A stretch of DNA of 64,000 bases from Monocercomonoides exilis (GCA_001643675.2 LSRY02000016.1:1178001-1242000), one strand, 5' to 3'; counted from the first letter of the stretch, positions 1 to 11,199 are shown. Notes: a model not told the origin generated them from the letters alone. Translations and numbers: made by a program.

Positions 1-1134
1 AGAAAGAGAAGAAGACAAAGAGGAAGAGGAAGAGGGGGAAGCAGGAAAGGAAGCAGATGAGGATGAGGATGAAACTGTTGAAGGATGAATATTTAAAGGA
101 GTTGATGGGAAAGAAGATGGAAATGATGGGGAGGAAGAAGATTTAAATGAAGATGGAGAAGCCATATTCGAAGAATGGAAAGAGGATAAATTTGAAGGAG
201 AAGGGAAGGATGAGGAAGAAAATGAAGTCGATGGGAATGAGGAGGAGGAAGGAGATGAGAATGATGGGAAAAATGAAGAAGATGATGGAATTGATTTTCC
301 TGATGGAGGAAAAGCAGAAAACATAAAAGGAGATGGAAAGGAGAGAGGGTTGATTGAGGAAGATGAGGATGATGATAATGTTGAAATTGATGATGATTAT
401 GAAGATGATTTTGGAGTGTCATTGAGTGAAATGCAATCTTCTGAATCATCCATTTCCATTTCAATTGTTTCAATAATTTCATTTTCTGCTCCAAGATATC
501 CAAAATATGATTTTGAAGAATCACGTTGAGAAGAACGTTGTTTCCTTTTCATTAACGGTATTCTGTCTGTTGAAATTTCTTTCTTAAGATCGAAAAAGGA
601 TGCTCGAAAAGGCGCTGGTTTAATGTTTAATCCAAATTCTTGGCTTAGTGTCTGCTGAGAAAATTCTTTCGTAAGAATCAACAGCATTTCACTTTGTAAT
701 TCATAGGAGAGGCAATTGAAAATATTGCTCAACTCTTTGATAGTTCGTTTCAATGGATTTTCATATTTCAAAATAAAAATAGAAATAATAATAAGTATTT
801 GTAAATAAAAAAAGAATATATTGAAAAAACATTGTGTAAAGAAAAATAACTTAAATAAAACACAGTTTAAAAAAAGCACGCCATTTGATGTATTCAATAA
901 ACTTTCGAAAAGTTGCATTCCTACTTGTGTTTGTTGGAAAAACATAAATGAAACCATTTCTGCATGAGCGGGTGACATCTTTTGAAAAAAATTTGTGAGT
1001 TGGGCCATATCCTTCTGCAGGCTTCTAAATTCCAATCCATTATGAACCCTTTTAGCTGACAACATTGTCGATAAACCGATCCAGTCAATGAAATTGCAAA
1101 ATATGGGAATTTTTTGACGAGAAATGGAACTCAT
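1..1134 (-). CDS. Partial gene sharing the N-terminal domain of the USP-transposase element
   Basis: Start taken at ATG 1134. The frame reads as a helical region, then a hydrophobic stretch that looks like an unspliced intron (about 885-760), then a domain with the pattern LSxIF..L, Q.E.L..L and S...L. The same pattern occurs in exon 2 of the gene at 11610-14946. In both genes the segment before it ends in codons for Ser-Asn-Gly exactly where the intron begins, so domain and splice position appear shared. In standard code the frame stops at TAA 397-399. With TAA = Gln it continues as a Ser/Pro-rich tail off the left edge. The opposite strand of that tail also reads as an acidic frame, so coding of positions 1-396 is uncertain. 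Function unknown; possibly a second member of the same transposon family. Confidence 0.5.
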
Positions 1135-1708
1135 AAAACAATAAAAAAAATTATGAAAAACAAATTCAACTGAATATGTTGAATTTCTGATCAATTAACA
1201 ATTGAACATAAAAAATAAACAGTGTTTTTCTCATTTTGAATATATATTTAATAAGATTCGATTAAAAAATTTAAAAAAATATTTGAAGTTAATTAAAAAT
1301 TTCTAAAATTTTTTTTCATTGCGGAAAAAATAATAATCAACTTTAATTGTCTTCTCATTATTTGAAAATTCAAAAATAAATTTAAAATACTTCAAAAAAA
1401 TAAATATTTATTTATTCTAACAAAATTATATCAATATTAATTTATATGGGTGATTATTTTTTAAATCAAATTTTTTCAAACATAATTTTTGGTTATGAAA
1501 ATGATTTTGAATTTTATCAAATGAACATTGAAAAGTGAAAAGGCTTTTTAAATTCCTTTAAATCTTTGATTCCGAATAACCATTTTTTTTAATAATTTTT
1601 CATGCTTTTTAACTTTTGAATAAAAATTTTATTTTATGAAACTGACAAATTTTGAAAACGGACACCCCGAAAAAATTTTGATTGCAAAAATAATTACCCA
1701 TATTTTAG
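1135..1708. other. AT-rich intergenic DNA
   Basis: Poly-A/T-rich sequence with no sustained open frame under either code and no obvious RNA-like GC island. Nothing further is visible. Confidence 0.6.
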
Positions 1709-1923
1709 AAAAGAACCTTTTGTGTAATTATCAAATCAATTGAACATTTCATTTTTCAATCAAATTTCTGTTTCCACTCACTAAATTTTGCTGTTGTTAA
1801 AATTAAATTTTGACAATGCTATTGTTTCCAATTTTGTGAATATTCATGATTGGGAACAGAAATATGATGGGAATATGATATTTTTATTCCATTAGAAAAT
1901 TTTTTTACATAAGAAACTTTTCA
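1709..1923. repeat. MITE-like repeat, family B, copy 1
   Basis: Homologous along its length to 26311-26523. It begins with a GAACC-TTTTGTGTAATT segment and ends with AAGAAACTTTTC, which are inverted versions of each other in the better preserved copy. It has no coding capacity. The size (about 215 bp) and inverted ends indicate a non-autonomous DNA element. Confidence 0.55.
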
Positions 1924-2121
1924 AAAAAAATTTGACATCTAGATATTTTACTATGATGAATAAGCAGTGTATTCCAAAAAAACTTCGATAACATGGAATT
2001 AATAATTAGGGTGATTTATAAACCCGAATATTTTATTAAACTCGAACAAAAAATAAATGAATTTGTTATTGTGTATTGTGTATTGATTTCGTTTTTGAAA
2101 AAATTTTAATAATAAATATAA

Positions 2122-3703
2122 TCAACAAGCTTTCGTTTCACAATTTTTCGAGTATTTCTTCCTTTTTTTTTCATCATCAGAAAAATCAACATTTAAAATT
2201 TTCAATAAGTTGAATTTTCTTTTTTTCTGTTTTTCATCTTCAAACAAAGCCTTTTCAATTTCTTCATTATCTTTTTCTTCATTTTTTGACTCTTTTCTTT
2301 CATCCTTTTCCTTTTTCCATTCTATTAAAAATTCTTCATCGGTAATTAATTTTCCAAAATAATCAAACCTTTTTGTTCTTTTCTTCAGAGTTACAGAAGG
2401 TTCTTTTGGCAGCTTCGCTAACATTTTGTGCCACTGATGCGACAGCGCTCCGCTCTTCGCAAATGATGATTTGATTGTTGAAGGCTACAAAGAAGTTTGT
2501 AAAGCTTGTGGAAGCACAACAGCTAGCGCTTCTCGTCGCAAAACAACAGAAGAAGAAGAAGGTGCTTCATAATTAGCATTTATTGTCTTTTTAAACACAG
2601 CAAACACTCCACGATCCAAAGGCTGTGCGATGTGAGTAATGTGTGGCACGAAGGTGACGACATCTATTGAAGAATCTGCAAACTTCTTCCATAAGTCGGG
2701 CTGCACTCTCGATGAATGCGAATCAAAAAGGAGAAGTCAACGTTCATCACTCTTCTTCATAGTTTCTCTTCTTTGTGTGATCCCTGGAGGCAACACTTCT
2801 TCAGCATAATTGAGGAACAACGCTTCAATCATCCATTCTGCATATTCTCCCTTCCCATCAAGTCATAAGTTCAGAACGAGGCGCAGTTCATCAGGGAATT
2901 TGTGACAAGGCCACAGAACGACGCTTTTTAGGGAGTAGCCGTCAGCTGCAGCTGCAACGACGAGAGTTGCATTCGGCATATTCATCGGTGTTTTGGAGAA
3001 ACCAGCTGGCATGTCTGAAGGATGGAAAACAAGAGCCGAGAAAGAATCAGAGAGTTAAAGAGAGGATTCATCAATATAAAAGATGAGAGAGTTAGTATAA
3101 TGATGCTTATCATGAAGGTTTTGTAGAAGAGTGAAAAATGGAAGAAGAGTTTGTTGATTTGATGCAGAGAGCCTTTGGATGTCGACGTTTCGAGGATGTG
3201 AAGCCTTAAGCTCGGGGTTCCTTTTGGTGTATTGATAGGGATATGCTTTTGAAATGTTCACTTCTTTATCTTCTTTATCGAAGTGGTCTTTTTTCCTATC
3301 ATTGATAACAGTGTTCATCTGAATATATAAAAAAAGATGAACACAACATATTATAAAAATTGTTACAAACTTATTTCCTCATTTGCGTAGCATTGAAACT
3401 TGTCCCACTTTCACATTCGATTTCAAGCACTCCAAATATAGTTTCATTTTCTTCCTGATTGAATAATTCTGGTCTTCCATTCTTTCCCACCTTTCTTCAT
3501 TTTTCCACAGCAATAACAGCCCTATCAATTGTCGAGCGAGTTAAATCCTTCATGTTTGCAGCATCAGTAACCCGAGCTTCTCCATTTGCAATAATTGCAG
3601 CAATTCGTTCTCATCTTCTTTCAATATGCCGATATTGAAAGGATCTCATTAAACTTCTTATTTTCATTAATCCTTGTTGTTTTTTATTTTCGACAACACT
3701 CAT
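2122..3703 (-). pseudogene. pogo/Tigger-type transposase (copy 1), four in-frame TGA
   Basis: Two exons: 3371-3703 and 2122-3318, with a 52-bp intron 3319-3370 (GTTTGT donor, TATTCAG acceptor, phase 0). Exon 1 encodes a helical DNA-binding region with the GRPELF motif typical of pogo HTH_psq/Tc5-like domains. Exon 2 encodes DDE_1: a first Asp in YIDESS, a second in LLLFDSHSS and a third in HIAQPLDRGVF. It then has a Lys/Glu-rich tail ending at TGA 2122-2124. TAA/TAG codons inside are read as Gln. Four TGA codons interrupt the frame (contexts RR*ER, EK*RK, NL*LD, ER*LL), so the copy is probably dead. Family assignment is secure; activity is not expected. Confidence 0.75.
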
Positions 3704-3792
3704 TTCAAAAAAATTCTGGTAATGATCTTTTTTTTTATTTTTGAAATGATAAAAATAAATAATTGAAAAAAAATTTCAATCAAATTCTTTCT

Positions 3793-3928
3793 AAGTCAGC
3801 CCCGTTAGTATTCCCTAATCTTCTCAGGGGAGGCACCAATCAGAGATGGAGGAGCTAACCCACCCATCTTCCCCCTCCCATCAGAGATTAGGTGTAGTAA
3901 TTTAATCTGAAATTCTAATTGCTGACTT
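3793..3928. other. GC-rich nested hairpin (structured RNA or fold-back)
   Basis: This 136-bp island stands out from AT-rich surroundings and folds symmetrically. AAGTCAGC (3793-3800) pairs with GCTGACTT (3921-3928). CCTAATCT (3814-3821) pairs with AGATTAGG (3885-3892). GGGAGG (3828-3833) pairs with CCTCCC (3874-3879). AGATGG (3844-3849) pairs with CCATCT (3864-3869). Four nested stems without a coding explanation suggest a structured RNA or a short palindromic element. It overlaps the code-6 3' end of the neighbouring transposase gene. Confidence 0.5.
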
Positions 3929-5347
3929 TTCCTCATGCATATAAAAAACAATTAATAAAATATGAAAAGTTGGTTGATTATACTTATTTTTAAAAAGAAT
4001 TTTTTGGTAAAAAAATTATTCGAATTAGTAAATCACACTAATTGTTTTTGGAAAATGATCACAAAAATCATCAGAAGAGTTATTAACAGCTTCTAATACA
4101 GATCCCATTGATGTTAATTTGTGTTCAACTTCATGAAATGCCCATTGAGGAGGATTATCAGGATGCTTTGATATAATCTTATCTGAGTTGAACAATTATA
4201 GCCCTGTGCTTTTCCAAGAAGATTTTATTGTTTCTGGATACGAAGCGGCTGCAAGTCCATTTCTTAGGATTTCAATAAAAATTTCTCTTTTTGAAGATGC
4301 TGAGGTTGTTGTTCCGCATTCTTTGGCTTTTCCAAACAACCTTTTCATACTTGCGAAGATGTATTGATCATTAGGCTGCAAAATGAGTGAAGTGTGTGAT
4401 GGAAGTTTCACAAGATCAATAATATTATCCTTTTATAATTGAAGAATTTCCGGCTGAAAATGTCCCACTCCACCGTATGTAATGAGGACCGCATGCTTTT
4501 TTTCTTTTCGACTGCAATTCTTTTATTTCTGATTTCTGTAATTGCTCACTTCTTGTCCAAGTCCAAAAAAAAATTCTGATGTCAGATGACCAGATAAAGA
4601 AGGAATTAATACTTCGTGTGAAGTTGTTCCGAGCTTGAATTCTTCTGGAAGCGTTGAAAATGGAATTAATATGTGTGTCAAATATCTACACCAGTCTGCA
4701 CTTTTCACAAAGATAATTGAAGTGGAAGTTGGTTAGTGAACTTCAGGAACAACTGCTGAAGGTGTAGAGGATGAAGAAGCAACAAGTTCTGGTTGTTGTT
4801 TGGATAATAATGTGGAAGTTTCATCTTTGTAAAATAATAGCTGGGGAATTGAATAGGTGCTTTTTAACAATTTCTTCACTTCGTCAAAGAAGGAGATGAT
4901 TGTGTATCTCGAAGTGTGGGCTGCTCTCCTTGAAGGCAAAAAAATTGGTTTTGCAAGACTTGTTTCAATGTGCCTTTTCAAAAATCGTTTCACGCAATGT
5001 TTGTCTACAGTTTTTGCTTCATCTCCTTCTTTTCCCTTTGTTTTTCACAAATCATTTGTCTGAATAATAAAAAAAATAAGACAAATAATAATAAGTTAAA
5101 TACAAACCATTTGTGTTAATTCCATTATTGAATGAAATGTGCAATGCCCTGAATTGCGAGTAATCACTGTGGTTAAATACTGTTCGTCCAAATTGTCAAA
5201 GAGAGTTGGTCTTCCACATTTTCCAAGTGTATTGTTTTTTTATCTGCAACAAGATCTCTTTTCATTGAAAAAAGAGAATGAAACAAACTTCAATCTATTT
5301 CTCTTGTCAAAATGTTCAAAATGTTGGAAAATAAGTTGTTTTTGCAT
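3881..5347 (-). CDS. pogo/Tigger-type transposase (copy 2)
   Basis: Exon 1 runs 5108-5347 (ATG 5347) and encodes the CGRPTLFD HTH segment. A short phase-0 intron begins at 5107 and ends at 5060 (TATTCAG) or, with a weaker AAAG site, near 5036. The second choice removes the only in-frame TGA (5045-5047). Exon 2 carries the RFLKRH motif of the Tc5-type HTH, a first Asp (YKDETS) and a third Asp in LILQPNDQYIF. The second catalytic Asp position reads LITYGGVGHF and lacks Asp. Four or more TAA codons are read as Gln and the frame closes at TGA 3881-3883. The intron sits at the same place as in the other two pogo copies. The missing Asp makes it inactive or repurposed. Confidence 0.65.
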
Positions 5348-5687
5348 GTGCATCTTCCAACTCAAGAATTTCAGCGATTGGGCAAAGCCTTGATGCAGTA
5401 TTTATTGTTTTTTTTCAATAGAGATCACAAAAATCAATCTCTGGGCGAGGCTCGGGTTTCCTCCCTGGCACATGTTTTCTCCCTGACTATTGAGGAGCAA
5501 ATTTTGGGTGTTTATATAATAATTTTTTCCAATTTCTTTAAATTTTTTAAAAATTGTTTTTATGATGAAATAGAATTCGTTGTTTTCTTTTTGTTTTAAC
5601 TGCTTGCAAAGATGCTTGTTATATTTGATGTGTCTGGAACTATCAAATTAGATAACAAACGAAAACTTTTAAATAAAGTTTCTTTCA

Positions 5688-5751
5688 TAATGAATTCGCA
5701 ATTGAGCGAATCAACAAACACAAGGAGCAGGTTTGCTCCTCGATAATGAGT
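5688..5751 (+). repeat. Left inverted terminal repeat of DIRS copy 1
   Basis: Matches the reverse complement of 9900-9963 with few differences. The core includes GCAGGTTTGCTCCTCG, and the outer part has TAATGAATTCGCAATTGAG. The same core recurs at 9966-9997 and 10618-10652. Confidence 0.85.
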
Positions 5752-5805
5752 TTGATCTTAAATTATGGGTGGTTAAAGATCAAATTTCGCTAACGAATTG
5801 ACTTC

Positions 5806-6663
5806 TTGTTTCCACCTTTGTCCGTTGTTGAAATGACGCAAAATCCTGTTAGTATGGCAGATAGCGACAGCGAGGAGAAGACCGTTGATCTTGTTCAAAG
5901 GCTCAAGAGAGTTGAAAACTGGATCGATGAAATGTCGAGGAGCAGAGGAGGACTAAGTCACTCCGGAGCAGAAGGAATATTACCAATGAGAAAGACGAAG
6001 AGGAACCAGCCAAGAAGAAGATCTCTGTCGAGATCAAGTGAATCTAAGTCCGAAACTAATTTTTCAGAGATGATCACAAAGAAGAAACACAGACATTCGT
6101 TGAGGATCCGTCGCAGACGTAACCAAATGAAGAGATAGGACGAAGAAGAAGACAGCGAGAGCGATTCTTGAAGAACAGAAAAGCGGGAAGAACTAGAAAG
6201 ATCACTTCACTTTTTGAGAAATTTCCCGGATAAATGGTTGATACACCAGAGACAGGCTGGTGAGCTGAACAAGTTTATGGAATTCTGAAAAGCCGGATCA
6301 ATCAGAATTAATGAGGACATTCTTAACACATTCATCCCAGAGAACGAAAAGAACTTTTTCACCAGACACACTGATGCGAGTTGGAACGCCTTAGCGGTGA
6401 TGGGGGTCACCGCTGAAGGAAGAAAGGACTCACCAGAAGCTGCCCGGGTTATTGAATTGCTCCAACTGGTTCAGGAATCGGGATTTGAAGCAGCGAAAGC
6501 GATCGCAGCCCTAACAGTAAAGGAGCTGAAGAGAACTCACAAGTCAGAGGAGGAGAAAGAGCGGCTTTGAGGACTCTTCTGTGCTAAAACCCTTGTTACT
6601 GACTGTATAAGTCGCATTTATCTATTGAAAGTCATACCACAGTCAAACTGGGAGAACGTGAAA
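5806..6663 (+). CDS. Gag-like ORF1 of DIRS copy 1 (interrupted)
   Basis: Starts at ATG 5806 with an acidic start, a coiled-coil-like segment and a basic Arg/Ser/Lys-rich region, as expected for a nucleic-acid-binding Gag-like protein. TAG at 6136-6138 is in frame and the sequence stays coherent beyond it (read as Gln). TGA codons at 6169, 6286 and 6568 interrupt an otherwise coherent helical protein. The frame then gives way to the RT frame around 6660, so this copy carries at least one indel or uses an ORF overlap. No zinc knuckle was seen. Confidence 0.55.
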
Positions 6664-8545
6664 GGGTTTCTTGAAGGAGGAATTGAAGGATGGAGCGGTG
6701 AAGCCCGTGTCAGAATCGGAGGTGTAGTGGTTCAACCCAACATTCATGGTGCGAAAGAATAACGGAAAGTGGAGAAAGATCCTGGATTGCAGGGCGCAAA
6801 ACGAGGAAGTGCAGGGAAAACACTTCAAGATGGATACCCAGGAGACAGTGGTAGAACTCCTGGAGGAGAACGATTGGATGACCACTCTGGACATAACGAG
6901 TGCATTCCAGCATGTCAAAGTGGACGAGCAGCTCAGTCCCTATCTGTGTTTCAGCTTTCAAAGTCAATGTTCCGCTTACGTAGGGATACCATTTGGGGCT
7001 AAGGATGCGCCCAGAGTTTTCACGAAGATAATGAGACGGGCAGCGTCATATATCAGAGAACAGTGGAAGGTAAAGCTTGTAATATATCTGGACGACATCC
7101 TCCTCATGCACCCAGACAGGGATGCATTGAGATTGATCTCACAGGAGATAGCCCAGTTCCTGAGGAATCTGGGCTGGATTCTGTCGGAAGAGTAACTGAA
7201 GTTGGAACGCACAAGGAGCGTGGAGTTTCTGCGATGGTGGTGGAACTCAGAGAAGATGGAAGTGACACTCCAGGAGAGGAAGAGAGTGCTGCTTCTAAAG
7301 GATATGCAAATTTGGATAGCACTGGCAAAGAAGAGAAGGAGACAGAAGACGAGAGACCTGGCAGCACTCCTCGGAAGGTTGAATTTTGTGAGGTTACAAC
7401 ACCCGCCAGCGAGCTTGTGGATGAAACGCATGCAATCCGTGCTGAGGCAGGCGATAGCCCGCGGGGGCTGGAAGGGAACGGTAAAAGTCAACCCAATGAT
7501 GTTAGGAGAATTAACACATTGGAGGAAAACCCTGCGAGAGAACAGACCAAGGAGTCTGAGGAGAAGGAACAGACCAGCAGAGCTAACAACGGACGCTTCG
7601 GAGCTGGGATGGGGTGCAGTATTAACAATACCGACAGAGAACAAAGAGGAAAAGATATATGTTTTCTGGAGTTGGACCCTCCAGGAGAATGCGTTAGCGA
7701 TCAACGTGAAGGAGTCCAGAGCAGTGTTGAGGACTTTAGAAAAGAAAGGAGCATGGCTGCAACAACAGAAGATAAACCATATTCGTCTGAAGACAGACAA
7801 TATGTCCACGAGATGGACAATACAGAAGAAGAGGGGAGCGCCATCGCTCATTCCAACACTGAGAGCATTGGAGAAGAAACTGAATAGCCTGGACATTACG
7901 ATACAAACGGAACACCTCCCGGGAGAGCAGAACACGGAAGCAGATGCACTCAGCCGGATAGCGAAAAAGCCGGACTATGCACTGAGAGAGGAAAAAGTCG
8001 CAGAGATATTACAAACAATCGCACCGAAAATACTAGATACAATCTTAGAACAGATTGCACAGGTTCCCTGCGGAAGAACTTGGAGACTATCCTATCTGAG
8101 AAAGAAGAGAGGGAGAGAAATGTAAGAAAACGAAGCAGTGTTTGTCCACACGTTCCTGAGAAATATTGGACGGGTGCTGAAGGAGAAGATGAACGAAGCT
8201 CAGAGGGAACTAACGATTCTGATTCTGCCAGCCTGGCGGGGGCAGACCTGGACCCCGCTGCTGCAGCCAGTGCATTTGACAAAGACCCTCAGGACCTTTC
8301 AGGAGTGCATGATCCTAGGAGCGAAGATGAGAAGGGAAGGCTGGAAATTACCCCCAGGAGAGGTGATAAGCATCACACTGGAGAGGAAAATTCCCCTGGA
8401 ATGGATCTCTTTTTAACATATGGAGATCACATTGGAGCAAAATACATAGCAGCAGCAATACATAGAAATCAAAAGAGTGAGAGAGATACGTGAAGAGCGC
8501 TGCACAAATTTTTTAACAATTTTTGGACAGAGAAAGAATAGATGA
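6662..8545 (+). CDS. Reverse transcriptase-RNase H polyprotein, DIRS copy 1
   Basis: One frame opens after TGA 6659-6661 and closes at TGA 8543-8545. RT motifs in order: FMVRKNNGKWRKILD, TLDITSAFQHV, the IPFGAKDAPRVF box and the catalytic YLDD in LVIYLDDILL. RNase H follows, with LTTDASELGWGAVL, the KESRAVL element and a histidine/Asp-rich C-terminal part (EADALSRI), then the DIRS linker with the ILILPAWRGQTW motif. TAA at 7193-7195 and 8123-8125 and TAG near 6723 lie inside conserved, otherwise unbroken sequence. This is good evidence that TAA/TAG are sense codons here. Long antisense frames at 6976-7935 are shadows. Confidence 0.8.
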
Positions 8546-8581
8546 AACAGACACCTTATAGAGAAAGATGCAAAATGGATT

Positions 8582-9937
8582 ATGGCAGAGTTCACCGAAA
8601 CACTCTCGAATACAAACCTCTCAAATGGAGTGATTCATCAGAAAGTACGGAAAATACTGGATTCCATCAACCTATTTAGAGAAACAAAGATTGATCGAGA
8701 GGACATAGAAATTTTTCTAAAAACTTATGTGGGAGATAAGCCGAGAAAGGGCAAACGGTTCAAGACGATGTGGGATCTCACAATAATCATTCAATGGGCA
8801 GAAGCCACCCATGAGATGACGGACCCACAGATCCTCCAGAGGAGAGCCCTCATCCTTACCATGATCTTTGGTGCTTTAAGCCCAGCAGAGCTGGAAAGAA
8901 TGAGAAGTGTGACAACGATATTTAAAGATAACTCTGTCCAGACACAAGTGCGAACAAAGACGTCGGGAGGTGAGATTATCAAAGTTATAAAACGGAAACA
9001 TCCCAACCCACGTATCGATGCAATATGGGCGCTTCAATGTTGGATGGACTATGTGAAGACGACCTTTAAGTGCGAACATGTGTGGTTCGATATAGAGGGG
9101 AGTAGACCCGCTAACCTACAGAAGATCAAAGAAGAACTAACAGCTATTTTGAGAGAGAACGAAATTCCCGAAACTTTCATCGCGTACTCTATAAGACACG
9201 CAGTGATTACACACTTTGCAAGACAAGAAGGAGTGGACTGGAAGGCTATCAATGCTTATGCGAGATGGGCGAAGGGTTCGAGAGTGGCCAAGGAGTATTA
9301 CACCGTGCTGCCAGTTCAAGACACGAGATGGATCCTGGAGACAATCGGTGGATCAGTACTCCAGAGGGGAGAAGATTACAAGCCAGATAAGAGTGGAGAT
9401 TCGAAGGAGGGGACGCTAGAGATAGCAGATGCAGATATGAAGGATCGCACAGAGGAATTACACAAAGCGGGATCTGAGATAGGGAAGAAGCTTACGAGAA
9501 AGCGATCAAGAGGAAGAAAGAAATTGCAGAGTGGAGATGAAAACAGAGGTGAAATGGCTCAGTCACAAAGCTCAACACCCCGACAACCGAGTCGCCAGAA
9601 GACACCCTCCATTATTCCCAATAATATCTGTGAGCTGATGGGAGAGAAGGATTCAACTCCGCTGAAGAAGAGAGCAAAGGATCGGAGGAAGCGCAGTGGA
9701 AGAAGAATAGGACAGATAGGGGATAACACTGAGGAGGCAAGGGTCAGATCGATGTCTCCCCAAAGATACCCCAAGAGGGAGCGGGGGTAGAGCAGGAGGT
9801 CAGCACCACTACACGCACGCTCTCAACTCATCCGCAGCACTAGAGCGTACTAGAAAAGGGGTTTTAGATCACACATACGGAAAGAAAAGGGATTTCGAGA
9901 CTCATTATTGAGGAGAAAACCTGCTCCTTGCGTTTGA
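8582..9937 (+). CDS. Tyrosine recombinase of DIRS copy 1
   Basis: ATG 8582, same frame as RT-RNase H but separated from it by TGA 8543-8545. An N-terminal helical SAM-like half is followed by the catalytic half: IFGALSPAELERM (box I Arg region), FIAYSIRHAVITHFARQEG (box II; His of HxxR is replaced by Tyr, Arg kept) and KEYYTVL with the candidate nucleophile Tyr. The C-terminus is basic and disordered. A TAG at 9788-9790 would end it in standard code; in code 6 it runs to TGA 9935-9937 inside the terminal repeat. It replaces the DDE integrase of other retrotransposons and integrates a circular DNA intermediate. Confidence 0.75.
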
Positions 9938-9963
9938 TGATTCGCTCCGTTGCGAATTAATAA
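9900..9963 (-). repeat. Right inverted terminal repeat of DIRS copy 1
   Basis: Inverted copy of 5688-5751. It abuts a second, oppositely oriented copy of the core at 9966-9997, so the junction is itself palindromic. DIRS right ends normally carry an internal complementary region, which this may represent. Confidence 0.8.
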
Positions 9964-9965
9964 AA

Positions 9966-10652
9966 ACACAGTGAGGCAGGTTTGCTCCGAGATAATGGAA
10001 ACGCGGATGGATAGACTCAAAGCGGCTGTGTGCGAAGGAAAGCGACATGCTTGTGAGAAGATGACGAGAAAAAAGGTGCGAGATGTGGAAGGAGAAAGAG
10101 AAGGATCAACCGACTGAACAGATCAGTGTGTTCATATAACCTGAATAGAGAAACATGGAATAAATTGAAAGTTTTATGAATAATCCTACTCCTTGTTTTG
10201 TTTTTTGAACTATTTGCGAAGAGAAGAGGCAGATAAGCCCACACAGCGTGTGGTGAATGAATTTGTGCAACTGGACCAGCAGAAGTGCGGGAGGCAGAGT
10301 CCTGCATAGGCAGTTTTCTTTTCCACGCCTCGCGAAAGCGAGAGTGGTTTTTCTTTCTGCTCCAACAAGAATACTCGCATCACCGGATCCCTGCACAGCC
10401 TGCAGGAGACAGCTCCGAGGGGCAATGTCTCCTGCCCATTGGTCTTCAAGACCAAGGCGAAAAGGCGAAGTCTGTGGGGAATAAAAGTGTACAATTCATA
10501 ATGTTCTTTTTATTATTTAACATGTCATTGTCCATATTTCCATCTCACCTTTTTTTCCACGTCGAATTTGGGAAGGTGGAGTTTTCACTTAAACCTCCCA
10601 TAAATCGTGATCAATACTCATTATCTCCGAGCAAACCTGTCTCACTGCGTTC
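9966..10652. mobile_element. Small ITR-bounded unit carrying a structured RNA candidate
   Basis: Bounded by ACACAGTGAGGCAGGTTTGC (9966-9985, continuing to 9997) and its inverted counterpart at 10618-10652. Both carry the core of the adjacent DIRS terminal repeats. The 690-bp interior has no RT, recombinase or Gag, and its centre is GC-rich with several perfect hairpins. It could be a non-autonomous DIRS derivative that has captured an RNA gene, or solo ends flanking an unrelated RNA gene. Confidence 0.5.
10231..10493. ncRNA. Candidate structured non-coding RNA
   Basis: At least four strong stems lie within 220 bp. CCACAC/GTGTGG with a 3-nt loop (10239-10253). CCAC...CTCGC-GAAA-GCGAG...GTGG with a GNRA tetraloop (10323-10347). 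A 10-bp stem GCAGGAGACA/TGTCTCCTGC (10402-10411 with 10426-10435) enclosing a further GCTCC/GGGGC pairing. TTGGTCT/AGACCAA with a 3-nt loop (10439-10455). Strand is not determined. I compared it by eye with SRP, RNase P, U-snRNAs and 5S and could not assign it. ORFs here on either strand are short and composed of stem sequence. Confidence 0.5.
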
Positions 10653-10689
10653 TATCAAAATTTTTTTTCCAGAAATGGTTTGCTAATTG

Positions 10690-11190
10690 AAAAATCATTT
10701 CTTTTCCAACAAAAGAAGAGTTATATTATTTGATATCAACGAACAAACAGTTTGGATGAATGTTGCAAAAGAAATAATTTTGAATATTTCATGATCTGTT
10801 ATACATATGGGACAAAATACGGAAAATCATAATTTTTATGCCCTTGTTTGTTTATCTTCAAAGAAATAAATTTCATTGTGGGAAATAGTTTTTGTTTTTT
10901 TTGAAAATAAAAATTCTTCATCATAAATGTTTGAATGATAATAACGTTTGATTTTTTAATTCTTCCATATTAAAAACAAATAATTCTCAAAACAAACTTC
11001 AACATTCCAATAAATATAAATTAGAAAAAAATAATAGTACTTTGATGTTCTCAAAATGTGAAAATAATCAAAAAAAAAACTCAAAAAAATTTGAAACATT
11101 TCCACAAATGTTACTAATTCATTCAATTTCAAAATAAATATAACTGCTTTTAGAAAAAAGGATGAAAAAATAAAAAACAGATTTATCATA
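10690..11190. other. AT-rich intergenic DNA
   Basis: No coherent frame in either code. A partial match to MITE family A terminal sequence (ATATGGGACAAAATACGG) lies at about 10806-10823. Confidence 0.5.
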
Positions 11191-11199
11191 ACTTCATCC

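Larger units (their letters stand above)
5688..9963 (+). mobile_element. DIRS-type tyrosine-recombinase retrotransposon, copy 1
   Basis: A 4.3-kb element bounded by inverted terminal repeats of about 64 bp (5688-5751 and 9900-9963). Between them are, in order on the plus strand, a Gag-like ORF, an RT-RNase H ORF and a tyrosine recombinase ORF. Inverted rather than direct terminal repeats, together with a tyrosine recombinase instead of a DDE integrase, define the DIRS order. Local GC content is higher than the surroundings, which suggests recent arrival. Breaks: three TGA in the Gag-like frame, one frame change before RT, one TGA between RNase H and recombinase. Confidence 0.85.

Noticed and set aside
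2-528. Plus-strand Asp/Glu/Gly-rich frame at the left edge
   Set aside because: It is antisense to a Ser-rich minus frame, is interrupted by TGA at 89, and the overlapping minus sequence (397-528) is less repetitive and more protein-like. Not excluded but not annotated.
2122-3703. TGA as a Trp codon throughout
   Set aside because: Intact frames (47374-48528, 11610-14946, 54776-56657) have many TGG and no TGA. Several genes end cleanly at TGA, and aligned TGA sites replace Lys/Arg or Gly as well as Trp.
6976-7935. Long minus ORF and a plus ORF (7063-7887) overlapping RT-RNase H
   Set aside because: Both are shadows of the RT-RNase H frame, which carries all conserved motifs.
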